Source of the DNA: Pseudomonas vranovensis DSM 16006
GTDB taxonomy: Bacteria > Pseudomonadota > Gammaproteobacteria > Pseudomonadales > Pseudomonadaceae
NCBI RefSeq assembly: GCF_000425805.1
Contig: NZ_AUED01000001.1
Span: forward strand, 1-64,000
Reading direction: 5' to 3'
Length of the DNA stretch: 64,000 nt
The notes under the pieces are model-generated. The model did no database searches, was not told the origin of the DNA, and was given only the letters and a program-made list of their open reading frames with translations. This document shows positions 35,630 through 45,267 of the stretch, one piece after another (within the stretch, counting starts at the first letter, position 1; each line of letters starts with the position of its first letter). Position numbers and translations under genes: made by a program.

Positions 35630-36706
35630 TCAGCCGCGGTTGCGCTTGGGCAGCACGTCCTTGAGCTTGGCGTGCATGCTGCGCAAGGTTTTCTCGGTGG
35701 CTTCCCAGTCGATGCAGGCGTCGGTGATCGAAACACCGTACTGCAAGTCGTCAAGGTTCTTCGGAATTGCCTGGCAGCCCCAGTTCAGGTGGCTTTCGAC
35801 CATCAGGCCGATGATCGACTGGTTGCCTTCGAGAATCTGGTTGGCAACGTTCTCCATCACCAGTGGCTGCAGGGCCGGGTCCTTGTTGGAGTTGGCGTGG
35901 CTGCAATCGACCATGATGTTCGGCTTGATCTTGGCCTTGGCCAGTGCCTGCTCGCACAGGGCGACGCTGACCGAGTCATAGTTCGGCTTGCCGTTGCCGC
36001 CGCGCAGTACCACGTGGCCGTAGGCATTGCCCTTGGTGGTGACGATCGACACGCCACCTTCCTGGTTGATACCCAGGAAGCGGTGAGGGCTGGAGACCGA
36101 CTGCAGGGCGTTGATCGCCACGGTCAGGCCGCCGTCGGTACCGTTCTTGAAGCCCACGGCCGAAGACAGGCCGGAGGCCATTTCGCGGTGGGTCTGGGAT
36201 TCGGTGGTGCGCGCGCCGATAGCCGACCAGCTGATCAGGTCCTGCAGGTACTGCGGGGAGATCGGGTCGAGGGCTTCGGTGGCGGTAGGCAGGCCCATTT
36301 CAGCCAGGTCCAGCAGCAGTTGGCGGCCGATGTGCAAGCCATCCTGGATCTTGAAGGAGTCGTCCAGGTACGGGTCGTTGATCAGGCCTTTCCAGCCGAC
36401 GGTGGTGCGTGGCTTCTCGAAGTACACGCGCATGACCAGGTACAAGGTATCGGACACTTCGGCGGCCAGGGCCTTGAGGCGCTCGGCATACTCGTGGGCG
36501 GCCTTGATGTCGTGGATCGAGCAGGGGCCGATCACCACGAACAGGCGGTGGTCCTTGCCGTCGAGAATATTGCGCACCACTTCGCGGCCCGCAGTCACGG
36601 TCTTGAGCGCAGTGGCGCTCAGGGGAATTTCCTTCTTGAGCTGATCGGGGGTGATCAAGGTCTCGTTGGAGGCAACGTTTAGGTCATCGATCGGTAAATC
36701 AGCCAT
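35630..36706 (-). CDS. 3-deoxy-7-phosphoheptulonate (DAHP) synthase, class I
   Basis: A 358-residue enzyme condensing phosphoenolpyruvate and erythrose 4-phosphate, the first step of the shikimate pathway. Class I (AroF/AroG/AroH-like) motifs are present: VVIGPCSIHDIKAAHEYA, MRVYFEKPRTTVGWKGLINDP, GARTTESQTHREMASGLS, GFKNGTDGG and VDCSHANSNKDP, with the metal ligands Cys, His, Glu and Asp in place. Length is that of the feedback-regulated E. coli isozymes. I cannot tell from sequence whether Tyr, Phe or Trp inhibits it, so no symbol is given. The 169-base upstream leader shows no obvious attenuator peptide. Confidence 0.94.
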   Translation of the reverse strand: MADLPIDDLNVASNETLITPDQLKKEIPLSATALKTVTAGREVVRNILDGKDHRLFVVIGPCSIHDIKAAHEYAERLKALAAEVSDTLYLVMRVYFEKPRTTVGWKGLINDPYLDDSFKIQDGLHIGRQLLLDLAEMGLPTATEALDPISPQYLQDLISWSAIGARTTESQTHREMASGLSSAVGFKNGTDGGLTVAINALQSVSSPHRFLGINQEGGVSIVTTKGNAYGHVVLRGGNGKPNYDSVSVALCEQALAKAKIKPNIMVDCSHANSNKDPALQPLVMENVANQILEGNQSIIGLMVESHLNWGCQAIPKNLDDLQYGVSITDACIDWEATEKTLRSMHAKLKDVLPKRNRG

Positions 36707-36875
36707 CGTGTTACTCGTCAGGTCACGGGTGCCGGCCGCCAGCGATCCCCGTGCGGCGGAGCAGCAAGATTGTACGCAGCGGGGAGCCGAACCTTAGCGC
36801 GTTACACCGTGGCTCGACAATGGGCAGAGCCCGCTTTCCTGCGTGTGTAAGCCCGCTGGGGCAGGGTTTTTGTCG

Positions 36876-37322
36876 TTAAATGAGAATCTGTCGGGTATGC
36901 GTGGCTTCAAGGCTGGCCTCGGAGAACTCGCTGGCGTGCAGGCTGACCCATTGGCAGGCGAGGGTGTCGAGGTCGGGCGAGGTGGTTTCGTCCAGGGCCT
37001 GCTGCTGGTAAAGGTGCTGGATCTGGCAGACCTGCTCGCTCATTCTCGCGCCGAACAATGCCTGTTCATCGATGAAGGCGATACCGACCCGGTAGCCATC
37101 CTGGTGCTTCTGACACCAAGCCACATAGCCGGGGTAACGTGCCGACTCACCAAGTGATGGAATGAACATTTCGATGGCCATGCCCCGGCGATAGGCGCGG
37201 GGATGGTTGCAGGCGATACCGCCCAGGCTGATAGTGTGCAGGCGCTGGCGAAACAGGCTGGGCGACTGGCGTAAGACCAGTTCGACCGGAACATCGTCCG
37301 GGTGTGGCAGGTATCCACGCAT
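36876..37322 (-). CDS. PilZ domain protein
   Basis: A 148-residue protein with a PilZ-type c-di-GMP-binding domain. The pieces RQSPSLFRQRLHTISLGGIAC (an R-x-x-x-R like motif before the SxGG motif LGGIAC) and the later barrel strands MAIEMFIPSL and RVGIAFIDEQ fit. GGAG precedes the ATG at 37322. The C-terminal 50 residues are helical. It could be an effector for c-di-GMP made or degraded by the GGDEF-EAL protein in this window, but nothing links them directly. It is divergent from the panE-like gene. Confidence 0.8.
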   Translation of the reverse strand: MRGYLPHPDDVPVELVLRQSPSLFRQRLHTISLGGIACNHPRAYRRGMAIEMFIPSLGESARYPGYVAWCQKHQDGYRVGIAFIDEQALFGARMSEQVCQIQHLYQQQALDETTSPDLDTLACQWVSLHASEFSEASLEATHTRQILI

Positions 37323-37438
37323 GCTCGACTCCGTGTCGATTTTTTGACCTTGCTCGCCTAAGTATAGTGATCGTTCGAAAAGCGGTTGATTCAAGTGTCA
37401 AAAAACTGAACAAAAATTTAGCAATCGAGGGAAGCAGG

Positions 37439-38443
37439 ATGAGCACTAGCAGTCCACGAGTCGGCATCATCGGAACCGGCGCCATTGGCGGCTTTTATGG
37501 GTTGATGCTGGCCAGGTCCGGGTTGGACGTTCATTTCCTGCTGCGCAGCGAATTTGACACAGTCAACACCCACGGGTTAAGGGTTGAAAGCGCCGTGCAT
37601 GGCACCCTGCAGATGCCGGTTCAGGCCTACGCCGACGTTGCCGATATGCCGCCCTGCGACTGGCTGCTGGTGGGTGCCAAAACCACCAGCAATGCCGAGC
37701 TTGCGCCGGTGATTGCCAAGGCTGCTGCGGCCGATTGCAAAGTGGTGCTGCTGCAAAATGGCTTGGGCGTTGAAGAGCAGTTACGTCCGCTGTTGCCCGC
37801 CAGCCTGCATCTGCTCGGAGGCCTGTGCTATATCTGCGTCAATCGCGAAGCGCCAGGGGTTGTCCGTCACCAGGCCCTGGGGGCGGTGAATCTGGGTTAT
37901 CACAGCGGTCCTGCCGTGGATGCGGTGATGCGCCAGAATATTGCCGAGGCCGGGGCAGACCTGTTCCGCGCGGCCGGTATCGATTCGCAGGCCATGGGCA
38001 ACCTTGCCCAGGCGCGTTGGCAGAAGCTGGTATGGAACGTGCCTTACAACGGCCTGTCGGTGTTGCTCAGGGCCAACACCACAGCCTTGATGAGCAACCC
38101 GCACAGTCGGGCATTGATCCAGGCACTGATGGCCGAGGTAGTCGAAGGCGCGCGTTCGCGCGGTCATGAAGTGCCTGAAGGCTATGCTGAGCATTTATTC
38201 GCGGCGACCGAAAAAATGCCCGACTACTGGCCAAGCATGTATCACGACTTCACTGGGCAGCGTCCGCTTGAGCTGGACGTGATCTATGCAGAACCCTTGG
38301 CCCGGGCGCGCGAGGCGGGGTGCAGCTTGCCGCGCATCGAGGCGTTGTATCAGGCGCTGGCGTTCATCGACCAGGATAATCGCGGGGCAAGTCGGGACGT
38401 CGCACCGCCGCTGCCAGAGGTCCCGCAAAGGAGCCACGAATGA
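37439..38443 (+). CDS. 2-dehydropantoate 2-reductase-like protein
   Basis: A 334-residue NADPH-dependent oxidoreductase of the ApbA/PanE family, which reduces ketopantoate to pantoate in coenzyme A synthesis. The nucleotide-binding motif GIIGTGAIGGFYG opens the protein, the VGAKTTSN loop follows, and the catalytic Lys region is at about 200 (RWQKLVWNVPYNGLSVLL). It is somewhat longer than typical PanE (about 300), and Pseudomonas often has several paralogues, so pantothenate synthesis is not certain. It overlaps the next gene in ATGA at 38440. Confidence 0.87.
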   Translation: MSTSSPRVGIIGTGAIGGFYGLMLARSGLDVHFLLRSEFDTVNTHGLRVESAVHGTLQMPVQAYADVADMPPCDWLLVGAKTTSNAELAPVIAKAAAADCKVVLLQNGLGVEEQLRPLLPASLHLLGGLCYICVNREAPGVVRHQALGAVNLGYHSGPAVDAVMRQNIAEAGADLFRAAGIDSQAMGNLAQARWQKLVWNVPYNGLSVLLRANTTALMSNPHSRALIQALMAEVVEGARSRGHEVPEGYAEHLFAATEKMPDYWPSMYHDFTGQRPLELDVIYAEPLARAREAGCSLPRIEALYQALAFIDQDNRGASRDVAPPLPEVPQRSHE

Positions 38444-39348
38444 GCAAAAACCTGGGTGACAAACTCGTCGTCGCCATCTCCTCGCGGGCCTTGTTCGACC
38501 TCAGCGACAGTCATCGTATCTACCTGGCCCAAGGGGTTGAAGCCTACCGTCAGTACCAGATTGACCACGAAGACGAGGTGCTGGCGCCGGGTGATGCCTT
38601 CCCGCTGGTGCAAAAGCTGCTTGGCCTCAACGCCCACCTCGGCCAACCACGGGTCGAGGTGGTGCTGGTATCGCGCAACAGCGCCGACACAGGCCTGCGG
38701 GTGTTCAGCTCCATCGAGCATCATGGCCTGGGAATCTACCGCGCAGCGTTCGTCGGTGGACGCAGCCCTTACCCGTACCTGGCGGCCTTTGGTTGCCATC
38801 TGTTCCTGTCCACCGATGCCGATGATGTGCGCAGCGCCCTGGAAGCCGGTTTTGCCGCCGCGACCATCCTTTCCGGCGGGGCTCAGCGCGCAGCCAATGA
38901 TGAGCTGCGCATTGCTTTCGACGGCGATGCGGTGCTGTTCTCCGATGAGTCCGAGCGGGTCTATCAGTTGGGCGGCCTTGAGGCGTTCCAGGCGAGCGAG
39001 CGTCAATCGGCCCGCGAGCCGCTGCGGGGCGGGCCGTTCAAGCCGTTTCTGGCGGCGCTCAATCTGTTGCAGAAGGAATTTCCCGAGGGTGCCTGCCCGA
39101 TCCGCACAGCCCTGGTGACAGCCCGTTCGGCGCCGGCTCATGAGCGGGTAATTCGCACCTTGCGTGAGTGGGATATCCGTTTGGATGAATCGTTGTTTCT
39201 CGGCGGTCTGGACAAGTCAGCGTTCCTTGAAGCCTTTGCCGCCGATGTGTTTTTCGATGACCAGGCAGGCCATTGCGAGCGTGCGCGCAGCGTTGTGGCA
39301 ACCGGCCATGTCCCCCATGGAATCAGCAACGAACCGACCCTCGGCTGA
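38440..39348 (+). CDS. Cytosolic 5'-nucleotidase (NT5C1-like)
   Basis: A 302-residue protein of the 5'-nucleotidase (PF06189-type) family related to animal cytosolic 5'-nucleotidase I. It shows VVAISSRALFDLSDSH (motif I, with an Asp in a HAD-like position), VVLVSRNSADTGLRVFSSI, FDGDAVLFSDESE and FFDDQAGHCE. The expected reaction is removal of phosphate from nucleoside 5'-monophosphates. Its start overlaps the panE-like stop, so the two are co-translated; a functional reason for that is not obvious. Confidence 0.88.
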   Translation: MSKNLGDKLVVAISSRALFDLSDSHRIYLAQGVEAYRQYQIDHEDEVLAPGDAFPLVQKLLGLNAHLGQPRVEVVLVSRNSADTGLRVFSSIEHHGLGIYRAAFVGGRSPYPYLAAFGCHLFLSTDADDVRSALEAGFAAATILSGGAQRAANDELRIAFDGDAVLFSDESERVYQLGGLEAFQASERQSAREPLRGGPFKPFLAALNLLQKEFPEGACPIRTALVTARSAPAHERVIRTLREWDIRLDESLFLGGLDKSAFLEAFAADVFFDDQAGHCERARSVVATGHVPHGISNEPTLG

Positions 39349-39441
39349 GGCCTCTGCGCCCGGCGCTGGACGGAACGGCGCGTTGTCCGGGCGCTGCTAA
39401 GCTGAAGCTTGCTCTGCCCAGGCGGCAGTTCAGGAGGTCGT

Positions 39442-39939
39442 ATGATCCGTTCCATGCTCTATGCCACCGACCTCGGTGTATACGCGCCTTTTGTCATGCA
39501 ACACGCGCTGGCGCTGGCGCGAACTTTCAACGCAGAGCTCTACGTGATTCACGCTGTCGAACCCATGGGGCAGTTCGCCGAGTCGCTGCTGCAAAGCTAC
39601 CTAGACGAACGCACCCTCGATGAATTGCACAGCCAGGGTGTCAACAGTGTCATGGCCAACATCGAGCAGCGGGTGCTGGAAAACTTTCGTGACGAATTGG
39701 GGGAGGAGGCCGATCTGGCTCTGATCAAAGCTGTGCGCGTACGCCAAGGCGATCCGGCCCAGGTGATTCTGGAGCAGGCCCAGCGCCTGAGTGTCGACCT
39801 GCTGATCTTCGGCAGCCACAGCCAGGGGGCGGGTGTCGATATTCCCATTGGCCGTACTGCGGTGCGCCTGCTGCAACTGTCGCCAGTACCGGTTTATATG
39901 GTGCCTCTGGCGCAGCACCTGGGGCGTAGGAAGGCCTGA
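39442..39939 (+). CDS. Universal stress protein, single-domain
   Basis: A 165-residue UspA-fold protein. It starts MIRSMLYATDLGVYAPFV and ends with the ATP-binding-like loop DLLIFGSHSQGAGVDIPIGRTAVRLLQLSPVPVYMV, which lacks part of the G-2x-G-9x-G(S/T) spacing of ATP-binding members. AGGAGG stands 6 bases before the ATG. Its role is general stress tolerance by family; there is no partner nearby. Confidence 0.87.
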   Translation: MIRSMLYATDLGVYAPFVMQHALALARTFNAELYVIHAVEPMGQFAESLLQSYLDERTLDELHSQGVNSVMANIEQRVLENFRDELGEEADLALIKAVRVRQGDPAQVILEQAQRLSVDLLIFGSHSQGAGVDIPIGRTAVRLLQLSPVPVYMVPLAQHLGRRKA

Positions 39940-40055
39940 GGGGGCGTTGTAAGCGGATTAGTACTAGACTGCCAAAATAGTTCTAGATTTATTCTTCAAA
40001 CCACTAATATAGTTATAAATCGTCGCTGCTGCCGGTGACGCCCCAGCAGATTTGA

Positions 40056-41039
<984 letters not shown>

Positions 41040-41062
41040 TACAGTATCGCTGCCACAAAAGA

Positions 41063-41085
41063 ACCGGCCCTGGCGCCGGTTTTTT
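41063..41085 (+). terminator. Rho-independent terminator of cysB
   Basis: ACCGGC-CCTGGC-GCCGGT followed directly by TTTTT, 23 bases after the cysB stop. Confidence 0.85.
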
Positions 41086-41088
41086 AAT

Positions 41089-41204
41089 GCCCGCGCTGAT
41101 CAGACGGGTGATCTGGACGATCTAGCGATAGATTGGATCGCGGGCGCTGGGCTCGATGTGCAGGGTCATGGCGTCCATGTGTATTGGTGTAGCGATACAC
41201 ATGG
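41089..41204. other. Structured element between the cysB and cysH terminators
   Basis: Between two convergent terminators is a stretch with several inverted repeats: GCCCGCG/CGCGGGC (41089-41095 and 41139-41145), inside it ATCTA-GCGA-TAGAT (41120-41133, a GNRA-type loop), and then a 9-bp hairpin CCATGTGTA/TACACATGG (41175-41204). No protein frame is supported. It may be a small RNA, a relic, or chance. Confidence 0.35.
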
Positions 41205-41238
41205 GTTTCCACGCAAGTCACTTTTGCGCAGGCATTAA

Positions 41239-41260
41239 AAAACCGGCCGAAGCCGGTTTT
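41239..41260 (-). terminator. Terminator of cysH (works on both strands)
   Basis: AAAACCGGC-CGAA-GCCGGTTTT, with A and T runs on its flanks, 14 bases after the cysH stop. Confidence 0.87.
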
Positions 41261-41274
41261 TGTGCGCCTGGCGA

Positions 41275-42009
41275 TCAGCCCTTGCTGATCAGGTTGCCGG
41301 CGTGCAGCCCGCATTCCTTCTGGGTCGATTCCTCCCACCACCAGCGGCCTTCACGTTCGTGCTGGTTCGGCAGTACTGGCCGGGTGCACGGCTCGCAGCC
41401 GATGCTGATGAAACCGCGCTCGTGCAGGCTGTTGTACGGTAGCTCGAGCATGCGGATGTAGCCCCAGACTTCCTCGCTGCTCATCTGTGCCAGCGGGTTG
41501 AACTTGTACAGTGTGCGCTCGGGCGTGGAAAACGCGCCGTCGATTTCCAGCGCGGCCACCTGGCTGCGGGTACCCGGGCTCTGGTCGCGGCGCTGGCCGG
41601 TGGCCCAGGCGCTGACAGTGCTCAGTTTGCGTCGCAGTGGTTCTATCTTGCGAATGCCGCAGCATTCACCGTGGCCGTCCTTGTAGAAACTGAACAAGCC
41701 CTTCTCCTTGACGAAGGGGTCGAGCTTGCTGCGGTCGGGGGAAAGGATCTCGATCGGCAGGTTGTAATGCTCGCGCACCTGGTCAATGAAGCGGTAGGTC
41801 TCCGGGTGCAGGCGCCCGGTGTCGAGGCTGAACACCTTGACGTTCTTGTTCAGCTTCCAGGCCATGTCGACCAGCACCACGTCTTCGGCGCCGCTGAAAG
41901 AGATCCACAGGTCATCGCCAAAGTGCTCGAAGGCGAGCTTGAGGATGTCTTGCGGGGACTTGTTGGCATAGGTCGCGGCCAGGGCGGCGACGTCGAAGGG
42001 TTGGCTCAT
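41275..42009 (-). CDS. cysH: Adenosine 5'-phosphosulphate (APS) reductase
   Basis: A 244-residue thioredoxin-dependent reductase making sulphite from activated sulphate. The PAPS-reductase fold motifs are [16 protein letters not shown] (PP-loop) and [16 protein letters not shown]. The cysteine pattern GECCGIRK plus IGCEPCTRP gives four ligands for a [4Fe-4S] cluster. That cluster marks the bacterial APS reductases rather than the PAPS-specific enzyme of E. coli. The catalytic Cys is in KECGLH near the C-terminus. The CysB regulator gene is convergent next door. Confidence 0.95.
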   Translation of the reverse strand: MSQPFDVAALAATYANKSPQDILKLAFEHFGDDLWISFSGAEDVVLVDMAWKLNKNVKVFSLDTGRLHPETYRFIDQVREHYNLPIEILSPDRSKLDPFVKEKGLFSFYKDGHGECCGIRKIEPLRRKLSTVSAWATGQRRDQSPGTRSQVAALEIDGAFSTPERTLYKFNPLAQMSSEEVWGYIRMLELPYNSLHERGFISIGCEPCTRPVLPNQHEREGRWWWEESTQKECGLHAGNLISKG

Positions 42010-42138
42010 CAGGCGGCTTCCGGTCATTGAATGGCGCTTGGCGCTCGTAATGTGCCGATCTTAACAAAAATTGCCCGGGCAGACGCCTCGCATGTAGAGT
42101 GCGGCTTCCCATTTTTGGCGTTGTTCGAGGAGTGTGCT

Positions 42139-42756
42139 GTGGAAATTGCCTGTCTCGACCTGGAAGGCGTATTGGTCCCTGAAATCTGGATCGCCTTCGC
42201 GGAAAAAACCGGAATCGAATCGCTACGGGCCACCACCCGCGATATTCCCGACTACGACGTGCTGATGAAGCAGCGCCTGCGTATTCTGGATGAGCACGGT
42301 CTGAAGTTGTCCGACATCCAGGCGGTCATCGCCACGCTCAAGCCGCTCGACGGCGCCATTGAATTCGTCGACTGGCTGCGCGAGCGCTTCCAGGTGGTGA
42401 TCCTCTCCGACACCTTCTACGAATTCTCCCAGCCGCTGATGCGCCAGCTGGGTTTCCCGACCTTGCTGTGTCATCGGCTGATCACCGACGAGACCGATCG
42501 GGTGACGGGCTACCAACTGCGCCAGAAAGACCCCAAGCGCCAGTCGGTGCTGGCCTTCAAGAGCCTGTACTACCGGGTAATTGCCGCTGGTGACTCGTAC
42601 AACGACACCACCATGCTGGGCGAGGCCGATGCGGGGATCCTGTTCCATGCGCCAGAGAACGTGATTCGTGAGTTCCCGCAGTTTCCAGCGGTGCATGACT
42701 TCGAGGCGTTGAAGAAAGAGTTCATCAAGGCGTCCAACCGGTCGTTGAATTTGTAG
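42139..42756 (+). CDS. thrH: ThrH, phosphoserine phosphatase/homoserine phosphotransferase
   Basis: A 205-residue HAD-fold enzyme, the same length as P. aeruginosa ThrH. The nucleophile motif is CLDLEGVLVPEIW (DxExV instead of DxDxT), then ILSDTFYEFS, and AAGDSYNDTTML as the metal-binding loop. P. aeruginosa ThrH removes phosphate from phosphoserine and can move it to homoserine, allowing threonine synthesis. The GTG start has CGAGGAG 6 bases upstream. It is divergent from cysH with about 130 bases between. Confidence 0.94.
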   Translation: MEIACLDLEGVLVPEIWIAFAEKTGIESLRATTRDIPDYDVLMKQRLRILDEHGLKLSDIQAVIATLKPLDGAIEFVDWLRERFQVVILSDTFYEFSQPLMRQLGFPTLLCHRLITDETDRVTGYQLRQKDPKRQSVLAFKSLYYRVIAAGDSYNDTTMLGEADAGILFHAPENVIREFPQFPAVHDFEALKKEFIKASNRSLNL

Positions 42757-42763
42757 CGGCCTT

Positions 42764-42809
42764 TCGCGGGGCAAGCTGGCTCCAGTAGGAGCGGGCTTGC
42801 CCCGCGATG
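42764..42809. repeat. REP pair between thrH and pabB
   Basis: Facing REP copies (TCGCGGGGCAAGCTGGCTCC and GGAGCGGGCTTGCCCCGCGA) in the gap of convergent thrH and pabB. Confidence 0.85.
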
Positions 42810-42812
42810 CGT

Positions 42813-44156
42813 TCAAAGCCACTGCAACGTCCTGAGCAACACCTTCACCTTGGTAATCGACTCTTCATACTCCGCCTGCCAGTCCGAGTCGGCCACCACC
42901 GCCCCCCCGCCCCAGCAGTACACCTGCCCATTTTTGACCAGCAAACTGCGAATGGCGATGGAGCTGTCCATCTCGCCACGCACGTCCACATACAGCAACG
43001 AGCCGCAGTACAGCGCCCGACGGCTGGGCTCCAGTTCGTCGATGATCTGCATGGCGCGAATTTTCGGTGCGCCGGTGATCGAGCCGCCGGGGAAGCTGCC
43101 GGCGATCAGGTCCAGAGCGTCCTTGTCGGCGGCCAGCCGGCCAGTGACGCTGCTGACCAGGTGATGGACATTGGGGTAACTCTCCAGGCTGAACAGCTCC
43201 GGCACTTTTACCGAGCCGATCTCGCAGGTGCGACCCAGGTCGTTGCGCAGCAGGTCGACAATCATCAGGTTCTCGGCGCGATCCTTTTTGCTGGCCAGCA
43301 GTTCGGCGCCATTGCGGACATCCTCTGCGGTATCGGCGCTGCGTGGCCGGGTGCCCTTGATCGGCCGGGTTTCCACCTGGCCTGCACTGACCTGGATAAA
43401 ACGCTCCGGCGAGAAGCTCAACAGGGCGCTGCCGTCGGCCAGCAGCTGGAAGCCCGAATAAGGCGTCGGGCAAGCCTGGCGCAGGGCCTGGTAGGCATGC
43501 CACGGATCGCCCTGGCAGGGGGCTCGAAAGCGCTGGGTGAGGTTGATCTGGTAGCAGTCGCCGGCATGGATGTACTGCTGCACCCGGTCGAACGCCTGGC
43601 GATAGTCCTCGGCGCTGATGTCACCGCGCATCGGCGCCTGCAGGGAAAAGTGCGCTTGCTCGTTCGTCGCCGGGCCTTCAAACAGTGCAATCAGGCGCTG
43701 GCGCTCGGCCTCGGCCAGGCTTGGGTGAAACACCAACTGGCTCTGCGTGCGCTTGTGATCGCTGATCAGTGCCCAGGCGTAAAGGCCAAGGTGTGCGTCT
43801 TCCAAGCCCAGGTCGTCGACGGCAATCTCGGGCAATTGCTCAAGCCGACGGCCGAAGTCGTAGCTCAGATAGCCGATCAAGCCGCCGGCAAAGGGTAGTT
43901 CGACGGTCTCGGGTAGTTCGGCGCGGCCCAGGTGCTCGAGGCTCGCGCGCAGGCGCTGCAGGTAGGCCTCACCGCGTTCCCCGGCCTCGGGCACCAGGCT
44001 TTGCACCGGCCAGGCACTGAGCAGGTCGTAGCGGCCGCGTTCGGCGCTCGGGCGGGCGCTGTCGAGCAGCACGGCGCCGGGTGCCTTGCGGATGCGCGCA
44101 AAGTAGTCTGCAGGGTCGGCGAGGTAGGGCAGGGGATGGAGCGTACAGGTCGGCAT
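42813..44156 (-). CDS. pabB: Aminodeoxychorismate synthase component I
   Basis: A 447-residue chorismate-using enzyme that forms 4-amino-4-deoxychorismate for folate synthesis, with glutamine amidotransferase PabA as partner. The N-terminal part has GLIGYLSYDFGRRLE. The chorismate-binding domain shows YQINLTQRF, LLSFSPERFI, RPIKGTRPRS, ENLMIVDLLRNDLGR and SSVTGRLA, ending FPGGSITGAPKIRAMQIIDELEP. Length is that of stand-alone PabB. A lysine in the PIKGTRPR motif favours PabB over anthranilate synthase. Confidence 0.94.
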   Translation of the reverse strand: MPTCTLHPLPYLADPADYFARIRKAPGAVLLDSARPSAERGRYDLLSAWPVQSLVPEAGERGEAYLQRLRASLEHLGRAELPETVELPFAGGLIGYLSYDFGRRLEQLPEIAVDDLGLEDAHLGLYAWALISDHKRTQSQLVFHPSLAEAERQRLIALFEGPATNEQAHFSLQAPMRGDISAEDYRQAFDRVQQYIHAGDCYQINLTQRFRAPCQGDPWHAYQALRQACPTPYSGFQLLADGSALLSFSPERFIQVSAGQVETRPIKGTRPRSADTAEDVRNGAELLASKKDRAENLMIVDLLRNDLGRTCEIGSVKVPELFSLESYPNVHHLVSSVTGRLAADKDALDLIAGSFPGGSITGAPKIRAMQIIDELEPSRRALYCGSLLYVDVRGEMDSSIAIRSLLVKNGQVYCWGGGAVVADSDWQAEYEESITKVKVLLRTLQWL

Positions 44157-44247
44157 GCAAGTGAACAGCTATGAATGCGGGGAGGCGATTGTAGTCCTGT
44201 GCAGGACATGCGCCTAGGGCTGACTGCGACCTTGAGCGCCTGGCCCA

Positions 44248-44269
44248 CGTCAGCCGCTGTGGGCTGACG
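44248..44269 (-). terminator. Possible terminator hairpin of the ATP-grasp operon
   Basis: CGTCAGCC-GCTGTG-GGCTGACG forms an 8-base-pair stem 18 bases after the last gene of the operon; no T run follows on the minus strand, so confidence is modest. Confidence 0.4.
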
Positions 44270-44286
44270 CGAACAAGGTGTTTGCA

Positions 44287-45267
44287 TCAGGTGGAGGGTA
44301 CGTGACCGAACAGCGCCTGGGCGAAGCGCACGCGCTCCTCGGCGGTCTCCTGTTTGCCGTCCTTGGCCAGTTGCTCCAGGTGAGCCTCGATGGCGTGGGT
44401 ACGCTTGGTCAGGCCGCAATCGTTGGCAATCTGGATGTTCAGGCCGGGACGGGCGTTGAGCTCGAGGATCAACGGGCCCTTGTCCTGGTCCAGGACCATG
44501 TCGACACCGATGTAGCCCAGGCCGCACAGCTCGTAGCAGCCGGCCGCAAGCTTCATGAAGCCGTCCCAGTTCGGCAGTTGCACGCCGTCCACCGCGTTGG
44601 TGGTGTCTGGGTGCTTGCTGATGATGTTGTTCAGCCAGGTGCCGCGCAGGGTCAGGCCGGTGGCCAGGTCTACACCGACGCCGATGGCGCCCTGGTGCAG
44701 GTTGGCCTTGCCGCCGGACTGGCGGGTTGGCAAGCGCAGCATGGCCATCACCGGGTAGCCCATCAGCACGATGATGCGGATGTCCGGCACACCTTCGTAG
44801 CTGATGCTCTTGAAGATCTGGTCGGGGGTGACCCGGTACTCGATCAAGGCGCGGTCGCGGTGACCGCCCAGGGAGTACAGGCCGGTGAGGATGCTGGAGA
44901 TCTGGTGCTCGATTTCTTCGTGGCTGATGATCTTGCCCGAGACCGTGCGGTAGCGGTCCTCGAAGCGATCGGCCACCACCAGGATGCCGTCGCCGCCGGC
45001 GCCCTGGGCAGGCTTGACGACGAAGTCGTTGCGCCCGCCGATGATCTCGCCGAGTTTGTCGATCTCTTTCTCGGTGGAGATGATCCCGTACATTTCCGGC
45101 ACATGGATGCCGGCCTTGATGGCGCGTTCCTTGGTGATGATCTTGTCATCGACGATCGGGTACAAGTTGCGCTTGTTGTACTTGAGGACGTAGTCCGCAT
45201 TGCGCCGGTTGATACCCATGATGCCCCGGGCCTCCAGGGCTTTCCATGTTTTCCAGAGTCCGATCAT
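44287..45267 (-). CDS. RimK-like ATP-grasp ligase of the transglutaminase/7TM operon
   Basis: A 326-residue ATP-grasp enzyme (alpha-L-glutamate ligase-like). The nucleotide lysine and glycine-rich loop are DFVVKPAQGAGGDGILVV at about 98-116. The magnesium-binding residues are in PLILELNARPGLNIQIAN at about 265-285. ATP-grasp ligases join a carboxylate to an amine through an acyl phosphate. The ATG overlaps the TGA of the upstream 7TM gene by one base, so the proteins are made together. It has no export signal and acts in the cytoplasm. The substrate is not known to me; a glutamate- or peptide-joining reaction is family inference. Confidence 0.85.
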   Translation of the reverse strand: MIGLWKTWKALEARGIMGINRRNADYVLKYNKRNLYPIVDDKIITKERAIKAGIHVPEMYGIISTEKEIDKLGEIIGGRNDFVVKPAQGAGGDGILVVADRFEDRYRTVSGKIISHEEIEHQISSILTGLYSLGGHRDRALIEYRVTPDQIFKSISYEGVPDIRIIVLMGYPVMAMLRLPTRQSGGKANLHQGAIGVGVDLATGLTLRGTWLNNIISKHPDTTNAVDGVQLPNWDGFMKLAAGCYELCGLGYIGVDMVLDQDKGPLILELNARPGLNIQIANDCGLTKRTHAIEAHLEQLAKDGKQETAEERVRFAQALFGHVPST

